Assembly: GCA_031841125.1 (NCBI GenBank)
Contig: CM063107.1
Coordinates: forward strand, 47,505,497-47,569,496
Direction: 5' to 3'
DNA: 64,000 bases
DNA from: Acanthococcus lagerstroemiae
Lineage: Eukaryota > Arthropoda > Insecta > Hemiptera > Eriococcidae
Positions 10,870-20,905 of this stretch are shown piece by piece. The position numbers and the translations under genes were made by a program. The notes under the pieces are model-generated. The model was given only the letters and a program-made list of their open reading frames with translations, was not told where the DNA came from and did not search any database. Position 1 is the stretch's first letter. Each line of letters opens with the position of its first letter.

Positions 10870-11707
10870 TGCTATATTTATAGACAAAATCTGGGAGGGT
10901 GCAACTGTGGCCAATATATGGTGTTAGCCAAAGTCGGGCGAGGATTGCAGTGCAGTAAAAAAATAGATGTAATATAATAAATTATATGAGATTAGTATGT
11001 GGTTGTATTAAAAAATACATTTGTATGTAACAATTAGGGATATGTCTGCGTTTACACCATGCATGAAAAGCCGTCTTATAGTATGACACAACCCCATAAT
11101 TTTGAATTTTGAATGTGATGCCACAGCTCTTAGCCTATGAAAGCCCAAAAGCTTCGATAGTTGACAGGCTTGCCCACAAGGAGGGAGCTGTGTTTTGCAT
11201 CAATGGAATTATGCTATTAACAGTTTAAATGACTTTTTTGTTTTTTTGTTTCAACAGAGTGGCCACCACTTTTTTCTTAAAACAAAATTTCTTGACTTTT
11301 CCCTGACTTTTTTTGTAATTTTTCCCGACCTTTTCCCCACTTTTTTCCGACTAATTCCACAGAATTTTTATAAGTTATAATAAAATGACCAAACTGGAAA
11401 ATAAGTACAAGTACCTATTATAGTGTGTTGTATAGTTAAAGTCAATAATCAAGACAAAAGTAAAAACAGTTATGTTTTTTTTTGGGGGGGGGCCGGGGGG
11501 GATATAAAAAAATTGGGAAGCTTACAAGGCTTATACATACAACGAGTGTGTAGATCAATTTTGATTTATAAGATTCAAATTTTTGACAGTGAAAATTCAA
11601 CGACAATAAAGCAAAAGAAGAAATTAAAAATATACAATAGTAGAGTATTTCTTCTCAATAATTTTCGATTTCTGAACGTTCATCAAAACTTGACTTCCAC
11701 CCTGATA
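10870..11707. other. AT-rich interior of hAT-1, no gene recognised
   Basis: AT-rich filler. The stretch 11257-11350 has repeated TTTTCCCTGACTTTT-like motifs beginning with CAGAGTGGCCACCAC, which resembles the end of a hAT-derived MITE, but no partner end was found. A poly(G) run lies at about 11484. Confidence 0.4.
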
Positions 11708-12253
11708 CTATTCTCTCAAATTCTTAATTTCTGTACCCAACTCTTCGATCTGGTGACGAGCATCTTCTAATACTAATCTCTTCTTCTCCTCCTCAATTCC
11801 TTCAATTTTTCTGCGGTTTCTCGTTTTTTTGGCTTTTGCTTTCGATTTTCCATCTTGTCCTACTCTTTTCTTGTCTATAGCCTCCTTGTACAGACTATGT
11901 GCCTTCCTTACAGCGTGAATAATACTGTTTATTCATAACAACCTTCCTAATTTTCCGCCATGGTACATGAGCGTGTCATACACTAACCTCTGGCCAACAA
12001 AAGACTCATTTCAAAGGTTTCTTACTAAGATTTCTTTATTTATAGAGAAATGTTTCTCAACGAATGCATTTCCATACAAGAGAATCGGTACCATCTTTAG
12101 GAATTTGATTAATGGAGCAAATTTATCACCTTCATGAGGAATTACTTCGAACCATAAATTATCCAGCCTATGCTCAGGATTAGGTATTGACATTTTTCTC
12201 ACTGTTTCATCAAAAAATGGTATTTTCCAAACTTTGATCAAACTGTTCTTCAC
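11708..12253 (-). pseudogene. hAT-like transposase C-terminal (dimerisation) domain remnant
   Basis: The minus strand reads in one frame from 12253: a SIPNPEHRLDNLWFEVIP block, then LIKFLKMVPILLYGNAFVEKHF followed by SINKE, and after an in-frame stop at about 12011, ESFVGQRLVYDTLMYHGG, then after another stop AVRKAHSLYKEAIDKK, and a Lys/Glu-rich coiled tail ending EIKNLRE at 11708. The GNA-VE--FSINKE pattern sits where hAT transposases have the AAxxRxFS dimerisation motif. The tail resembles that of a family of hAT-derived insect proteins that I know only from general pattern. At least two in-frame stops show it is dead. It lies inside hAT-1 and on the same strand as the 15.15-15.82 kb remnant, but the two may come from different elements. 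Confidence 0.6.
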
Positions 12254-12429
12254 TTAGTCACCTTGAATTGTACGTCGGCGGTCAGCCTACTAGACAATTA
12301 ATACAAGGGACAGACCTACATACTCTAATCCAATCCCACCGAACTCACCCGCCTCTTTGGTAACATATTACTTCTATCTCAGCTTCATATTCATAATGCT
12401 CATTGCTCACTGCTCGTTGTGAACATATA

Positions 12430-12780
12430 AGGTTAAAAGTATTTAAGCCCTGAAATCGAATGGGGGGGGGGGGGGTATTTTTCCAGACCGGCAGCTTGGT
12501 TAGCCACCACGCTCTTTTAGGGGGCAGCGGAATTCAAAATCAACACAAGTTTTGCATTGTTCGAGCACAATTCATCTATCAAGTTTTAAACCGCCACCCA
12601 CTTTTGGGGGAGGGGATGGGCATACATTTCCCAAGTCCCACCCTTTAGGGGGTAGCACAATTCGAACACAATTCATTTACACAGTTTCAGCCCTCAAATT
12701 GTATTTCGGGTGGCAGCATTTCCCCGACCCTCCATGGTGATTCACCCTTTTGGGGAGCAGCACAATTCAAAACAGTATCA
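12430..12780. repeat. Tandem repeat, unit about 110-128 bp, about three copies
   Basis: The block CTTTTAGGGGGCAGCGGAATTC near 12508 recurs near 12640 (CTTTAGGGGGTAGCACAATTC) and near 12748 (CTTTTGGGGAGCAGCACAATTC), each followed by AACACAATTCAT-like sequence and a CAGTTTTAAACC/CAGTTTCAGCCC block. A poly(G) run of about 13-14 starts the array. The units are diverged, and the array lies inside hAT-1. Confidence 0.75.
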
Positions 12781-13129
12781 GCATAATTTGTTCTAGTTTC
12801 TTCGGTGAGCGGTATCGACATAAATAGTTTTCAGCAACGCTCTTTTTTGTTGCACACGAAATTAGTTTCATGCAACGTTTTTCTTTTCAGTTTCTTTGAT
12901 GTGCGCCCTGCCTAACATTACAGACAACATTTAAAAAAAAATCCTATTCCTCCCCCTTTTAATTCATAATTATTAACCCTAATGAGCAAACACTAATTCT
13001 TTATTTATATTTCATCACTATTATAAGCAAACAATTTTTTTATTTTTTTTTTACAACAAATTGCACCAGTACTATTTTTTTCCACCTTGTAATTCGTAAT
13101 TGTTCACCCCCGGCTGAAGTGGTAGCCAC

Positions 13130-13560
13130 AATTGCCTCATTAGTGGTAGTGGATGCAATTTTGAATGCGATTCGGAAGTAAATCGCCTCGTTGATAGTAT
13201 CGAGTACGATTTAATGCCGAATCGCATTTAAAAACGCATCCACTACGACTTTCCAGTATTAGTCGCCATGATAGTCGCACTGGAGGCCTCTTTGAATGCG
13301 ATTCGGCATTATAATCGTACTCGATACTACTAACGATGCGACTTAATACCGAGTCGCATTCGGAGTGGCCACCAGTACGACTGTCGAGGCGACTAATACT
13401 CAAAAGTCGCAGTGGAGGCTACTCGCTATGTGATTTGGCATTCAATCGCCTCGTAAGAAGCATCGAGTGCGACTCACGAGGCGACTGAATCCCATATCGC
13501 ATCGCGAGTAGCCTCCACACGTTGAATGCGGATTCTAGATTCTCGACTGCGAATTCACCG
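13130..13560. repeat. Array of three consecutive palindromes, each about 110-150 bp
   Basis: Palindrome 1 pairs AGTGGATGCAATTTTGAATG (about 13147) with CATTTAAAAACGCATCCACT (about 13226). Palindrome 2 pairs GAATGCGATTCGGCATTA (about 13296) with TACCGAGTCGCATTCGG (about 13347), flanked by GTCGCACTGG and CCAGTACGAC. Palindrome 3 pairs GTGGAGGCTACTCGC (about 13411) with GCGAGTAGCCTCCAC (about 13505) and is almost perfect at its base. All use the same GCGATT/AATCGC vocabulary as the 10.4 kb palindrome. Confidence 0.8.
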
Positions 13561-13718
13561 ATTCTGGCAGCTACCACAAACGAACACACGAATTTCCGCA
13601 CCATTTTTCATTTAAAACGAATGAATTAATCGTTGCACATTTTCACATTGATCAATAGTAGGTAATTTCGTCTGCTAATAACAAATAGCTGCTATGATAT
13701 AATCGCCATATTCATCAT

Positions 13719-13780
13719 TTACTAATTTCAGGGCGATTGTAAGATTTTAAAGATGAACCAACTATCACCCTGAAATTAGT
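13719..13780. repeat. Hairpin, 17-bp stem
   Basis: ACTAATTTCAGGGCGAT (about 13719) pairs with ATCACCCTGAAATTAGT (ending about 13780), with one mismatch. It lies between the palindrome array and the fragment at 13783. Confidence 0.7.
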
Positions 13781-13782
13781 AT

Positions 13783-13970
13783 GTGGGATAGAGCACTGCA
13801 CGAGTAAGTAAAAAGTAATCGGATAAATAAACGCCGAGTATCACACCTGACGATGCCGGTTTCAGAAAGTATCACCGGTTACATTTACCGCATGATTACA
13901 AATAATAATCGTCAGAATGACATTGTGGCATCGTGGCGATTACGCATCGTGAATTGGTACCAGCTTATAA
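13783..13970 (+). mobile_element. Fragment homologous to the left end of hAT-2
   Basis: The sequence starting AGAGCACTGCACGAGTAAGT and continuing AAAAAGTAATCGGATAAA parallels the left end of the neighbouring hAT-2 (CAGAGTCCTGCGCGAGTAGG, then AAAAGTAATCGCAAAG at 16100-16140). The similarity continues as scattered CGATTAC motifs to about 13965. No matching right end was found. It is a nested remnant inside hAT-1. Confidence 0.55.
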
Positions 13971-14289
13971 AGAAGAAAAAGAAACATGCTACATATTTTT
14001 ACATTACCTATCACCATGATACATGCACAAAATACTTGAGCATTCCAGATTGATAAACCACAACACAAATCCACACAACGTATTTTGTAATCACAGATTT
14101 AAATAGTTATTAATGTTACCATACCTAGATCTTGAAACACAACACTAGCAATGAAAACAAAATAGATTTTATGTAAAATTGCTACAATACAATTTATGCA
14201 ATAATTTTTTTTATGAAGGCATGGTGTTGATAACAGACACATCTAACATCTAACTGTTGCATGTGCATATGGAGGGGGGAGCGTGTCTC

Positions 14290-14720
14290 GATGCCTCTGA
14301 GGCATCAAGAGTAGCAGTCGATACGATTTTATTTGTCAAGTCGCATCGACTGCCACTCTCGATACCATAGACGTAGCGTCTGTCGATACGTCTGATGCAT
14401 CGATAGTGGCAGTCGATGCGATTTTATTTTTTGAGTCGCATTGACTGCCACTAACAATACCTCAGAGGTATCGACAGACGCAGCGCCTATCGTATTGAGA
14501 GGCGCAGTTTATGCGACTTTTTTTTGCTTTGTGGCATCGACTGCGACTTTGGAGGCTACAGTCGTAGCGCCTGTAGTTGCGACTGTAGCATACAGAGTAG
14601 AACTCGATGCGATTTTTTTTTTTTAATTTTTGAAAAAGGCATCGATAATGGTATCGACTGCTCCCAGTCGCATCGATCGTATTGTAGAATCGCACTCGAT
14701 GCGACTGGTAGCAGTGCGAC
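14290..14720. repeat. Second palindrome array, GCGAT-rich
   Basis: Palindromes include GTAGCAGTCGATACGATTTT paired with AAGTCGCATCGACTGCCAC (about 14311-14357), and GTGGCAGTCGATGCGATTTT paired with GAGTCGCATTGACTGCCAC (about 14405-14453). A CTCTGAGGCATC/TACCTCAGAGGTATC pair brackets them. The run to 14720 repeats the same words. This is probably the right-hand counterpart of the subterminal domain seen at 10.2-10.9 kb. Confidence 0.8.
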
Positions 14721-14731
14721 TCTCAGTTTCT

Positions 14732-14830
14732 TTTGTCAATAGGGCGATTACCGATTACGTACTCGGTAGTCGGTTTCACGATACGATACCGAGTATATAC
14801 TCGGTCGGGAATCGTTTTATGATTAGCGCT
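14732..14830. repeat. Inverted copy of the hAT-1 left subterminal region
   Basis: TTGTCAATAGGGCG (about 14733) is the reverse complement of CGCCCTATTGACAA at 10196-10209, and CGGTTTCACGATACGATACC (about 14771) mirrors GGTATCGTATCGGTGAAACC at about 10177-10196. A second terminal domain therefore lies 1.3 kb inside the right end of hAT-1. This supports a nested or internally deleted earlier element with the range about 10144-14830. Confidence 0.7.
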
Positions 14831-15146
14831 GTATTATGACTTATCTCTGGGCGATACACTTGTAGAGAGTTGCGTTTCGTATTTATATACCATGTTCCTG
14901 TTTTTGTACTTGACCGAAACTTTACATTAATCATTAAAAGGGGAACAATTATTTTTATTTTTAAAAAACTTAATTTCGAAATTATGTTAGGTAATCGGTA
15001 ATACATTATTTCATAAATTGTCTTCTGATAAAAATCATGAAACATTTTCTGCATTTGAAATCGGGATCCTGCAACAAGAAATGAGCACAGTTCAGGAATG
15101 TACGGAAATTTTACATCTTCTCCCCATCCCCGAGGGTTTTAAAAAT

Positions 15147-15822
15147 CTAAAATGAAAAGTTTAAGAATATTTGCTTACCTTTTTCGATTGTCGGTTTTAA
15201 TTCAAGTACAAACTCTTTCAAACTATTCTCGTGCATTTTTTTCACTTGTCTGCTGACCGTAGTCGAGTGCGTGATTATCTCGTTAATATCAAAATTCTTA
15301 TTTGCCAACTGAACGCCGGTTTGGATTAGACATTCTGCCAAGTTTTTAAACCCTTCTCCTTCCACAGTGTCGAAGGATCTCAAATCTTTCGCGACAAATG
15401 CTGCACACTTTTCAGTCACGTTTTTTTTTAACGGAATCGGGGATGGATAATTTTATTTTCTTGACACTGTCATGTTGCACGGGTGCATTCAGACGCTTAA
15501 AACAGCCGTGCTTTCGCAGATTGGTGGGACTGCTGCCTTTCTTGTATTTTAAAATCGCTCCACAGTTTACAAAATTTCGACACTGTACGTAATCGATCCT
15601 TTCTTTTTTAGCGACATCACTGATGTGATTAAAAAATTTCCACACATTCGAACTTCCGGGCTTACTCTTCGATTCGCTCGACGTATATTCACCTGATTTT
15701 AATTTACTCGCAACCGTCGCTAAAGTCTCCTCAGACATAGTGAAAAAAATCGTACGCAAAAATTGAAAAAATAACCACAAAACACGCTTTATTGTAATGC
15801 ATAAAATTTGCGGCAATGGCAA
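15147..15822 (-). pseudogene. Hermes-like hAT transposase N-terminal fragment (BED finger plus helical dimerisation region)
   Basis: On the minus strand, the frame from 15753 reads MSEETLATVASKLKSG, then a BED-type zinc-finger region: WKFFNHISD, then YVQCRNFVNCGAILKY, and TNLRKHGC. The second Cys spacing is C-x5-C rather than the usual C-x2-C, so an insertion may have damaged the finger. After a frameshift at about 15412-15425, in a poly(T) run, the other frame gives TEKCAAFVAKDLRSFDTVEG and a helical region ending KPTIEKG at 15180, as in Hermes-type hAT transposases just before the RNase H-like core. The text following KPTIEKG is GGTAAGC, a good splice donor, with a CATTTTAG acceptor-like site 28 bases on. 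The catalytic domain was not found. It is a fragment near the right end of hAT-1. Confidence 0.8.
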
Positions 15823-15827
15823 TGACG

Positions 15828-16091
15828 CGAATGTAAGGTAGAGTAGGGTAGGTGGTAAGGTGTCAGATAATATTCGTTGCGAGTTGGTACTTGCTAGTGC
15901 ACCAGTGCAGACAACGACAATGCCTTATCAGTGACACTCGTAATATCGGCGATACCGTTTGTACGAAAACGACTACCTGTCGCTACAAAACCGAGTATGT
16001 ACTCGGTATCGGCCGATACTATTCGGTATCGTTTTAGGCGATACGATACCGAATACCACATGAGTATATACTCGTATCGTGCACTGCTCTG
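15828..16091. repeat. Right subterminal region and TIR of hAT-1
   Basis: The region is dense in CGATAC, GGTATCG and GAGTATATACTCG words in both orientations and ends in CTCTG at 16091, immediately before GTACCTAC. The same words form the left subterminal region at 10144-10210. Confidence 0.75.
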
Positions 16092-16099
16092 GTACCTAC
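16092..16099 (+). repeat. Target-site duplication GTACCTAC, middle copy
   Basis: It lies between the right TIR of hAT-1 and the left TIR of hAT-2 and serves as a TSD for both. No other base separates the two elements. Confidence 0.9.
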
Positions 16100-16853
16100 C
16101 AGAGTCCTGCGCGAGTAGGTACAAAAGTAATCGCAAAGTAATCGCCAACTGCGAGTACGTAATCGCGCGCGATTACAAACAGGTAACTACGAGAAAGGTA
16201 CCGCCGGTAGGTCGTTACCGTCGGTACTATGCTCTTATCGCATGATCGCTGATTGTAATGCATGTAATTACACGTCTGACGCAGCCTTTTCCTAAATGTG
16301 CGTGAATTCCGAATTTTTTCACTGTATGCAATATGCAGTACGCAGCGGGAACTTATTTATTCATTTATTTATTCTGGTCCCTCCAACAGCCTTTTTTATC
16401 AAACCACGGAGGGTATTTCACTTTTTTCGTTTTCATTGTGTTGCGGTAATTTGATACATAGGTATTGATGATTTGATTTACTACACCGCTGAAATGATTC
16501 TCTGTTTTATTTACATTTTTTTATGTGGTACAGTGAGTTCCAGTCAGTGTCTAAAGGCATAATAAAGACCCAGAAAATCGGTTTTGGCGTAGTTTAAAAA
16601 TTACGAGTCCGAGGTATGATACCCACCAAAAAAGGCCTTGCGTGCGGGTAATGGTAAATGGATGGTGAGAGGGGGATGAAATGCGTCTTCTGAAGAAGGA
16701 ACTCCCCACGCTGAACTCGTAAGTTGGGTTGGTTTACTTAAATGCAATTGTACAAGCGTGAATGCGAAAAATACGGTATAAAAGTATTGTAATTTACATG
16801 GTGTTGTACGCTACGAGCTAATAATATTACAAAACAATGTTTTGTCTGAACAG

Positions 16854-17599
16854 AGGCGAAACTTGACTTTCAGTTGGGGGGGGGGGGTGGAGAACGAAAA
16901 TTCGTCGACAAATATTTTTTTATAACTAAACATTCACCGACAAAATTTTTTAAGAATTTGAAAATTTGCCGATTTTTCAGTCAAAATATTTCTTAATTTA
17001 AAAAAAAAAAAAAAAAAAACCGCAATAAAACAGAAGCAAGATATAGACCCGGGGAGTTACTTTTGAGAACGTCCTGGTATGCTCAAGAAGAGTTTGCCTT
17101 TTTTTCTACTCTCTGATTTTGCATATCTAAACCTTCACAACTAGTGCTCGAGCGTATTTGTAGCCCACTTTCCAGAGACGAGACACTTTGACTTTCGGTT
17201 TGAAGGAGGGGGGGGGGATTTTTCTTCCTTCCTTCGTTCCTCTTTTTAATTTATTTTTAAAGTGACTTTTTTATAGTGAGCCGCTTGAGACATTCTCCTT
17301 TCTCGGCCCTTGTGCAAACCTACGCCATCCGAGGGGTTTCCTGGATTCATTTAATACTACGATAATAAGACTCTTTTGACCCATCATGACTTTCTCCTCC
17401 AACTTCTTCAAAACTTTTAGGACTCTTCCAGACTTCTCTGAGACTTCAAGAATCTTCCGAATTTGTTCAAGACTTTTTCTGGCTTCATCAAAACATTATA
17501 CCTTAGAAAATGAAAAATTCAAATGAACCGTTTCAAAATTTGCCGGCCGTCAAATTATTGGGGATGTTTCACTTCCCTCCCTCAAAGTTTCGTCCCTGC
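16854..17599. mobile_element. MITE-like insertion with CAGRGRCGAAACTT ends
   Basis: The left end reads CAGAGGCGAAACTTGACTTT and the right end AAAGTTTCGTCCCTG, so the ends are imperfect inverted repeats of hAT type. The interior contains a poly(G) run near 16876, CGACAAAATTTTTTAAG and AAAATTTGCCG blocks, and a CTTCAAGACTT-type degenerate tract (17390-17490). The same blocks occur in 18294-18576 and near 25490. No TSD was readable. Confidence 0.6.
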
Positions 17600-18293
17600 A
17601 AATGCAGATTGAAACCTTATCCCTCAAGCCCTCACATTTGCGCACATGAGCATACCCTAGTCTGGGAGGGTAAGCTGGAAGGATATTAGGAATACTTGAG
17701 AGGAACACACAACTTCCTTTACACATTAAGGTGGATGTATTTACTCTTAGTGTTCTCTTTTCTTCTGAATTTCCTTTGATTCGTATCCTAAATTGGTTCC
17801 AATGAAATAAATAAAAATAAATAAAAATTAAAAAATTAAAAAACCTACAGGTTGATTGGATTTAGGGGAATCCGTGCCACAAGCTCCCTTTCGTTCTTAT
17901 GGGAAAAACACATGGAGATTTGACTTCTGTTCCAGACTAAATTTCCCTCCTATATTTACCAGGATCAAAGCACGTGAATTAAATAATAGAACATTTACTA
18001 TCGGATTCAGCTTATGTTATTGGAAAATAAGTCTTTTGCTTTCAGCTTCTAGATTTTAATCAAATATTCAACTTTCTCTAATTTTAGGCTGTAGGTCAAA
18101 CAGAGAATCTAGTAAAAACAGAACAGTCATTGAAATTCGAATTTCAACGTTTGCTACCGACTCTCAGATTTTCGAAATATCTTCCATTTCTCAAGCTTTG
18201 TTTCAACCTTTCAGACAACGTTCGATACTCAGCTTGAAACCTTCGGCTTTTGACTGACTAGTCTCTGACCGGAGTCCAGGGTACTCCATTTTC

Positions 18294-18576
18294 AGAAACG
18301 AAATTTGACTTTCAGTATGGGGAGATGGAGAAGAAAAATTTGCCGACAAATATTTTTTTTCAACTAAAAATTCGACGACAAAATTTTTAAAAAAATTAAA
18401 AATTTGCCGATTTTTATTAGAATATTTTTTAATTGAAAAAATAATAAATAAAGAAACAAAGAAACAAACATTCACAAAGAAGTAAAAATTCAAATGAACA
18501 GTTTCAAAATTTGCCGACAGCCAAATTATTGGGGGGGGGGGGGGGTCCAACCCCCACACCCTCTATAGTTTCACCC
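18294..18576. mobile_element. MITE-like insertion, second copy of the same family
   Basis: The left end CAGAAACGAAATTTGACTTT and the right end TATAGTTTCACCCCTG are inverted. The interior matches 16854-17599 through GACAAATATTTTTTT, CGACAAAATTTTT and AAAATTTGCCGA blocks, followed by an AAATTATTGGGGG poly(G) run at about 18532-18545. It is shorter than the first copy because it lacks the degenerate CTTC tract. Confidence 0.65.
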
Positions 18577-19691
18577 CTGAAATCATCTCATGAAGCCAAC
18601 ATGCAAGTGACTGATAACACTACCCAACAGCCAAAAAACCGCAAGAACGAGAGTAGCCGATTCTAGAAGTATTTTTCACGCTGAATTCAATGCCGCTTTT
18701 TGTTTTTCTTAATTAGCTCTCCTTTTCTCGTAAATTCATTCTGAATTATTTCCCGTAATTTCCCTCTTGTGTTGGAAATATTAGTGAATGTGGCCACACT
18801 GCATGTATCACAAAACAAACTCGCCAACACAGTGATGCGTGTGAACGTGTGTTTTGACGTTTTGATATCGAGACGATCTAAACAGTTTCAACTGATTCTA
18901 AGATTTTATCATTAACGATGAAGTGATGGAACAACAGTTTTAAGGAAGGCGATCTCTTCAGTGAAAAAATAACGCCTTTTCATTCCGGTATTACAGTTTA
19001 TTGTTTCTTTTACGAAATGTAAGTGAACTAGATAAATGTGTTCCGACAATAAATTTGATGAATATGTGTTCAATGCCCGAATATTCATGATAATCACAAC
19101 GCTCGTTGTTGAATTGGAATAATACTTACGGAACACAGAGGGACAGAGAACAACACGGAAGTTTTCTATTCAGTACCGTCGAAGACGAAGCTTATCGGTA
19201 ATATCAGTTTAATACATACAACATCAGTGTCGCCACATAAAATAGAACAATTTCTCATAATACACTATTAAATTTCCCAGCAAACGTAAAAAATGATTAG
19301 CTAACTCAGCATTTTTAATATCATATTTGAATTCAGCGTGAAAAATACATTAAGAATCATCTATTTTCCTTCATGCGGTTTCCAAAAAATCTCAGTTTGT
19401 TGTGTAGTGTAATAGCTACTTGTACAACACAAAAAAATGTGAAAACTGTTGGTTTTGTGGGCATCTAGACGATGCGCACGACACAAAAATATATATTGAG
19501 CGACTTCTTTGGCATCGGGGTCGTGCGATTACATTGCGATTACTACTCATACTCGCACTAATGCGATGCCGATTACCTACTCGCAAAACGGTGCATATGC
19601 TGCGATTACATACCGGCGGTATTGTAATCACCGCAACGCGATTACGAGTACAATACTCGCGCGAGTACCTACCTACTCGCGCAGGACTCTG

Positions 19692-19699
19692 GTACCTAC
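19692..19699 (+). repeat. Target-site duplication GTACCTAC, right copy
   Basis: The third copy of the octamer, directly after the right TIR of hAT-2. Beyond it the host sequence continues GACTACGACTTCC. Joined to the left flank at 10135, this gives an unoccupied site with one GTACCTAC. Confidence 0.9.
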
Positions 19700-20639
19700 G
19701 ACTACGACTTCCAGCCCTATCGGTTGTTGGGTACAAGGAATTGAGTTCATTCCAGTCTGTCGTGTTTGGTTTTGTATTAATTTGCTGATTCGAAGACGGC
19801 TGTGAATTCAGTCGGTGATACAAAAGTTGACAGCTCGTAATTGAATGTGTAGATAACTGATGACAGAGTCGATGTAGGTTGAGTCGGAGTAATTCCCGGG
19901 CAAAACCGATTCTTCGTAACTTACTCTCTGACGTCATTATTTTGTCATCAGTTAATACATCGGTTTGAAGAGCAAATCGGTAGCTTTTGTAAGCACTGTA
20001 TAGTTTTCTTGCAGTTGTATGGTGACCCCCCTCCTCGATTATGAGTGCCACGGTATGGTGAAGAGGCTCAAAGAAGAACTAAAGACACGTAGAAGAAGGA
20101 AAACTCCGACAAATAAGCCTCGATGAAAACAAAGGGAAACTAGGAATTCTCCTCTGGAGATACCACTCCACCACCACATTTATGATGGCTATAGAACGCG
20201 GTGGCTAACTATCATACATTTTTACTCCTTTGGAGTTGATTAGGTAGTTAGTCCAGTTTTTGCCCACTGAGAAGCTTCTTCACATCTTTTTGATACTTTT
20301 GGTACCGTTTAGGGTATCCTCAATTATTTTGTGTTGTTTTAGTTGTTTTTGGGTTCTGAATTCGTTCTTTACCAGTTTACACGATATGTGATGCGATCTG
20401 ACATACTCAGACTTGTTGCGGAAAAATCGATTTTGAGATAATGCGCTCATCGGATGCACTACATTGCGCTGAGCATTTAAAAAAAATTATTGAGATCCCA
20501 TGAAAATTGGTAGAGTTACAACACTTCAAACACGGCAACATAAAAACTTAACTTGGGAGAAAAACAAGTTCAAAGTTTCTGCAATATCTCCGCTACTTTT
20601 ATGTGTATATCTTTTTTTAGTAAATTTTCCGGACACAAA
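19700..20639. other. No recognisable feature
   Basis: Moderately AT-rich sequence without a supported gene or repeat. Confidence 0.4.
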
Positions 20640-20905
20640 CGAATATGTTTTTAGGTCTATTTTTACACGCTGAATACGACGCCACCCTCAGTTTAAAGGA
20701 AACACGTTTTAAATATTTCAGGCGCGCGCTTGACAATAGCGTTACATCTCCTCTATGTATATGAAAGAATAGCCTACAACCTACTCGCAGGCGCCTATAA
20801 AGTTACGAGACGAAACTGTACTGTTTGCGCGGACTAAACTCGGCTATATTTACATATGTGGACTAAACTCGGCTACGATATTCTTACGGGACTAAATTCG
20901 GATGA
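20640..20905. repeat. Dispersed repeat with GACTAAACTCGG units, copy 1
   Basis: The block TTTAAAGGAAACACGTTTTA at about 20693 recurs inverted at about 57340-57360. Three GACTAAACTCGG-like units (about 20834, 20860 and 20890) recur in the same orientation at 57529-57610. The two parts are thus shared with 57290-57620 but arranged differently. No coding signal. Confidence 0.6.

Larger units (their letters stand above)
10144..16091. mobile_element. Composite hAT element (hAT-1), 5,948 bp
   Basis: The left end reads CAGAGCAGTGCACGATAC and the right end is its perfect reverse complement (18 bp), followed by weaker similarity rich in CGATA. Both ends abut GTACCTAC, giving a perfect 8-bp TSD. TIRs of CAGAG type and 8-bp TSDs are diagnostic of hAT elements. 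The interior is not one clean transposon. It holds palindrome arrays (10.37-10.68, 13.13-13.56 and 14.29-14.72 kb), a tandem repeat at 12.43-12.78 kb, a hAT-like C-terminal domain at 11.71-12.25 kb, a BED and transposase N-terminus at 15.15-15.82 kb, and an internal inverted copy of its own left subterminal region at about 14732-14830. I infer that related elements inserted into one another. Confidence 0.8.
16100..19691. mobile_element. hAT element (hAT-2), 3,592 bp, with perfect TSD
   Basis: The left end starts CAGAGTCCTGCGCGAG and the right end is its reverse complement. The TIR is perfect for 22 bp (16100-16121 and 19670-19691). Both ends abut GTACCTAC. The subterminal 150-200 bp at each side is full of CGATTAC/GTAATCG and ACTCGCGAGTA words. 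The interior is AT-rich and carries two MITE-like insertions (16854-17599, 18294-18576). I recognise no transposase in it, so it is non-autonomous or fully decayed. Short ends such as those at 13783 suggest it belongs to a family related to hAT-1. Confidence 0.88.

Noticed and set aside
15931..16245. Open frames of about 100 residues on both strands
   Set aside because: They run through the TIRs of hAT-1 and hAT-2 and consist of translated CGATAC/GTACTCG repeats.
19416..20051. 211-residue minus-strand open frame
   Set aside because: It crosses the right TIR of hAT-2 and the GCGATTAC-rich subterminal repeats. The Arg/Ser-rich peptide comes from repeat words and cannot be a conserved protein.
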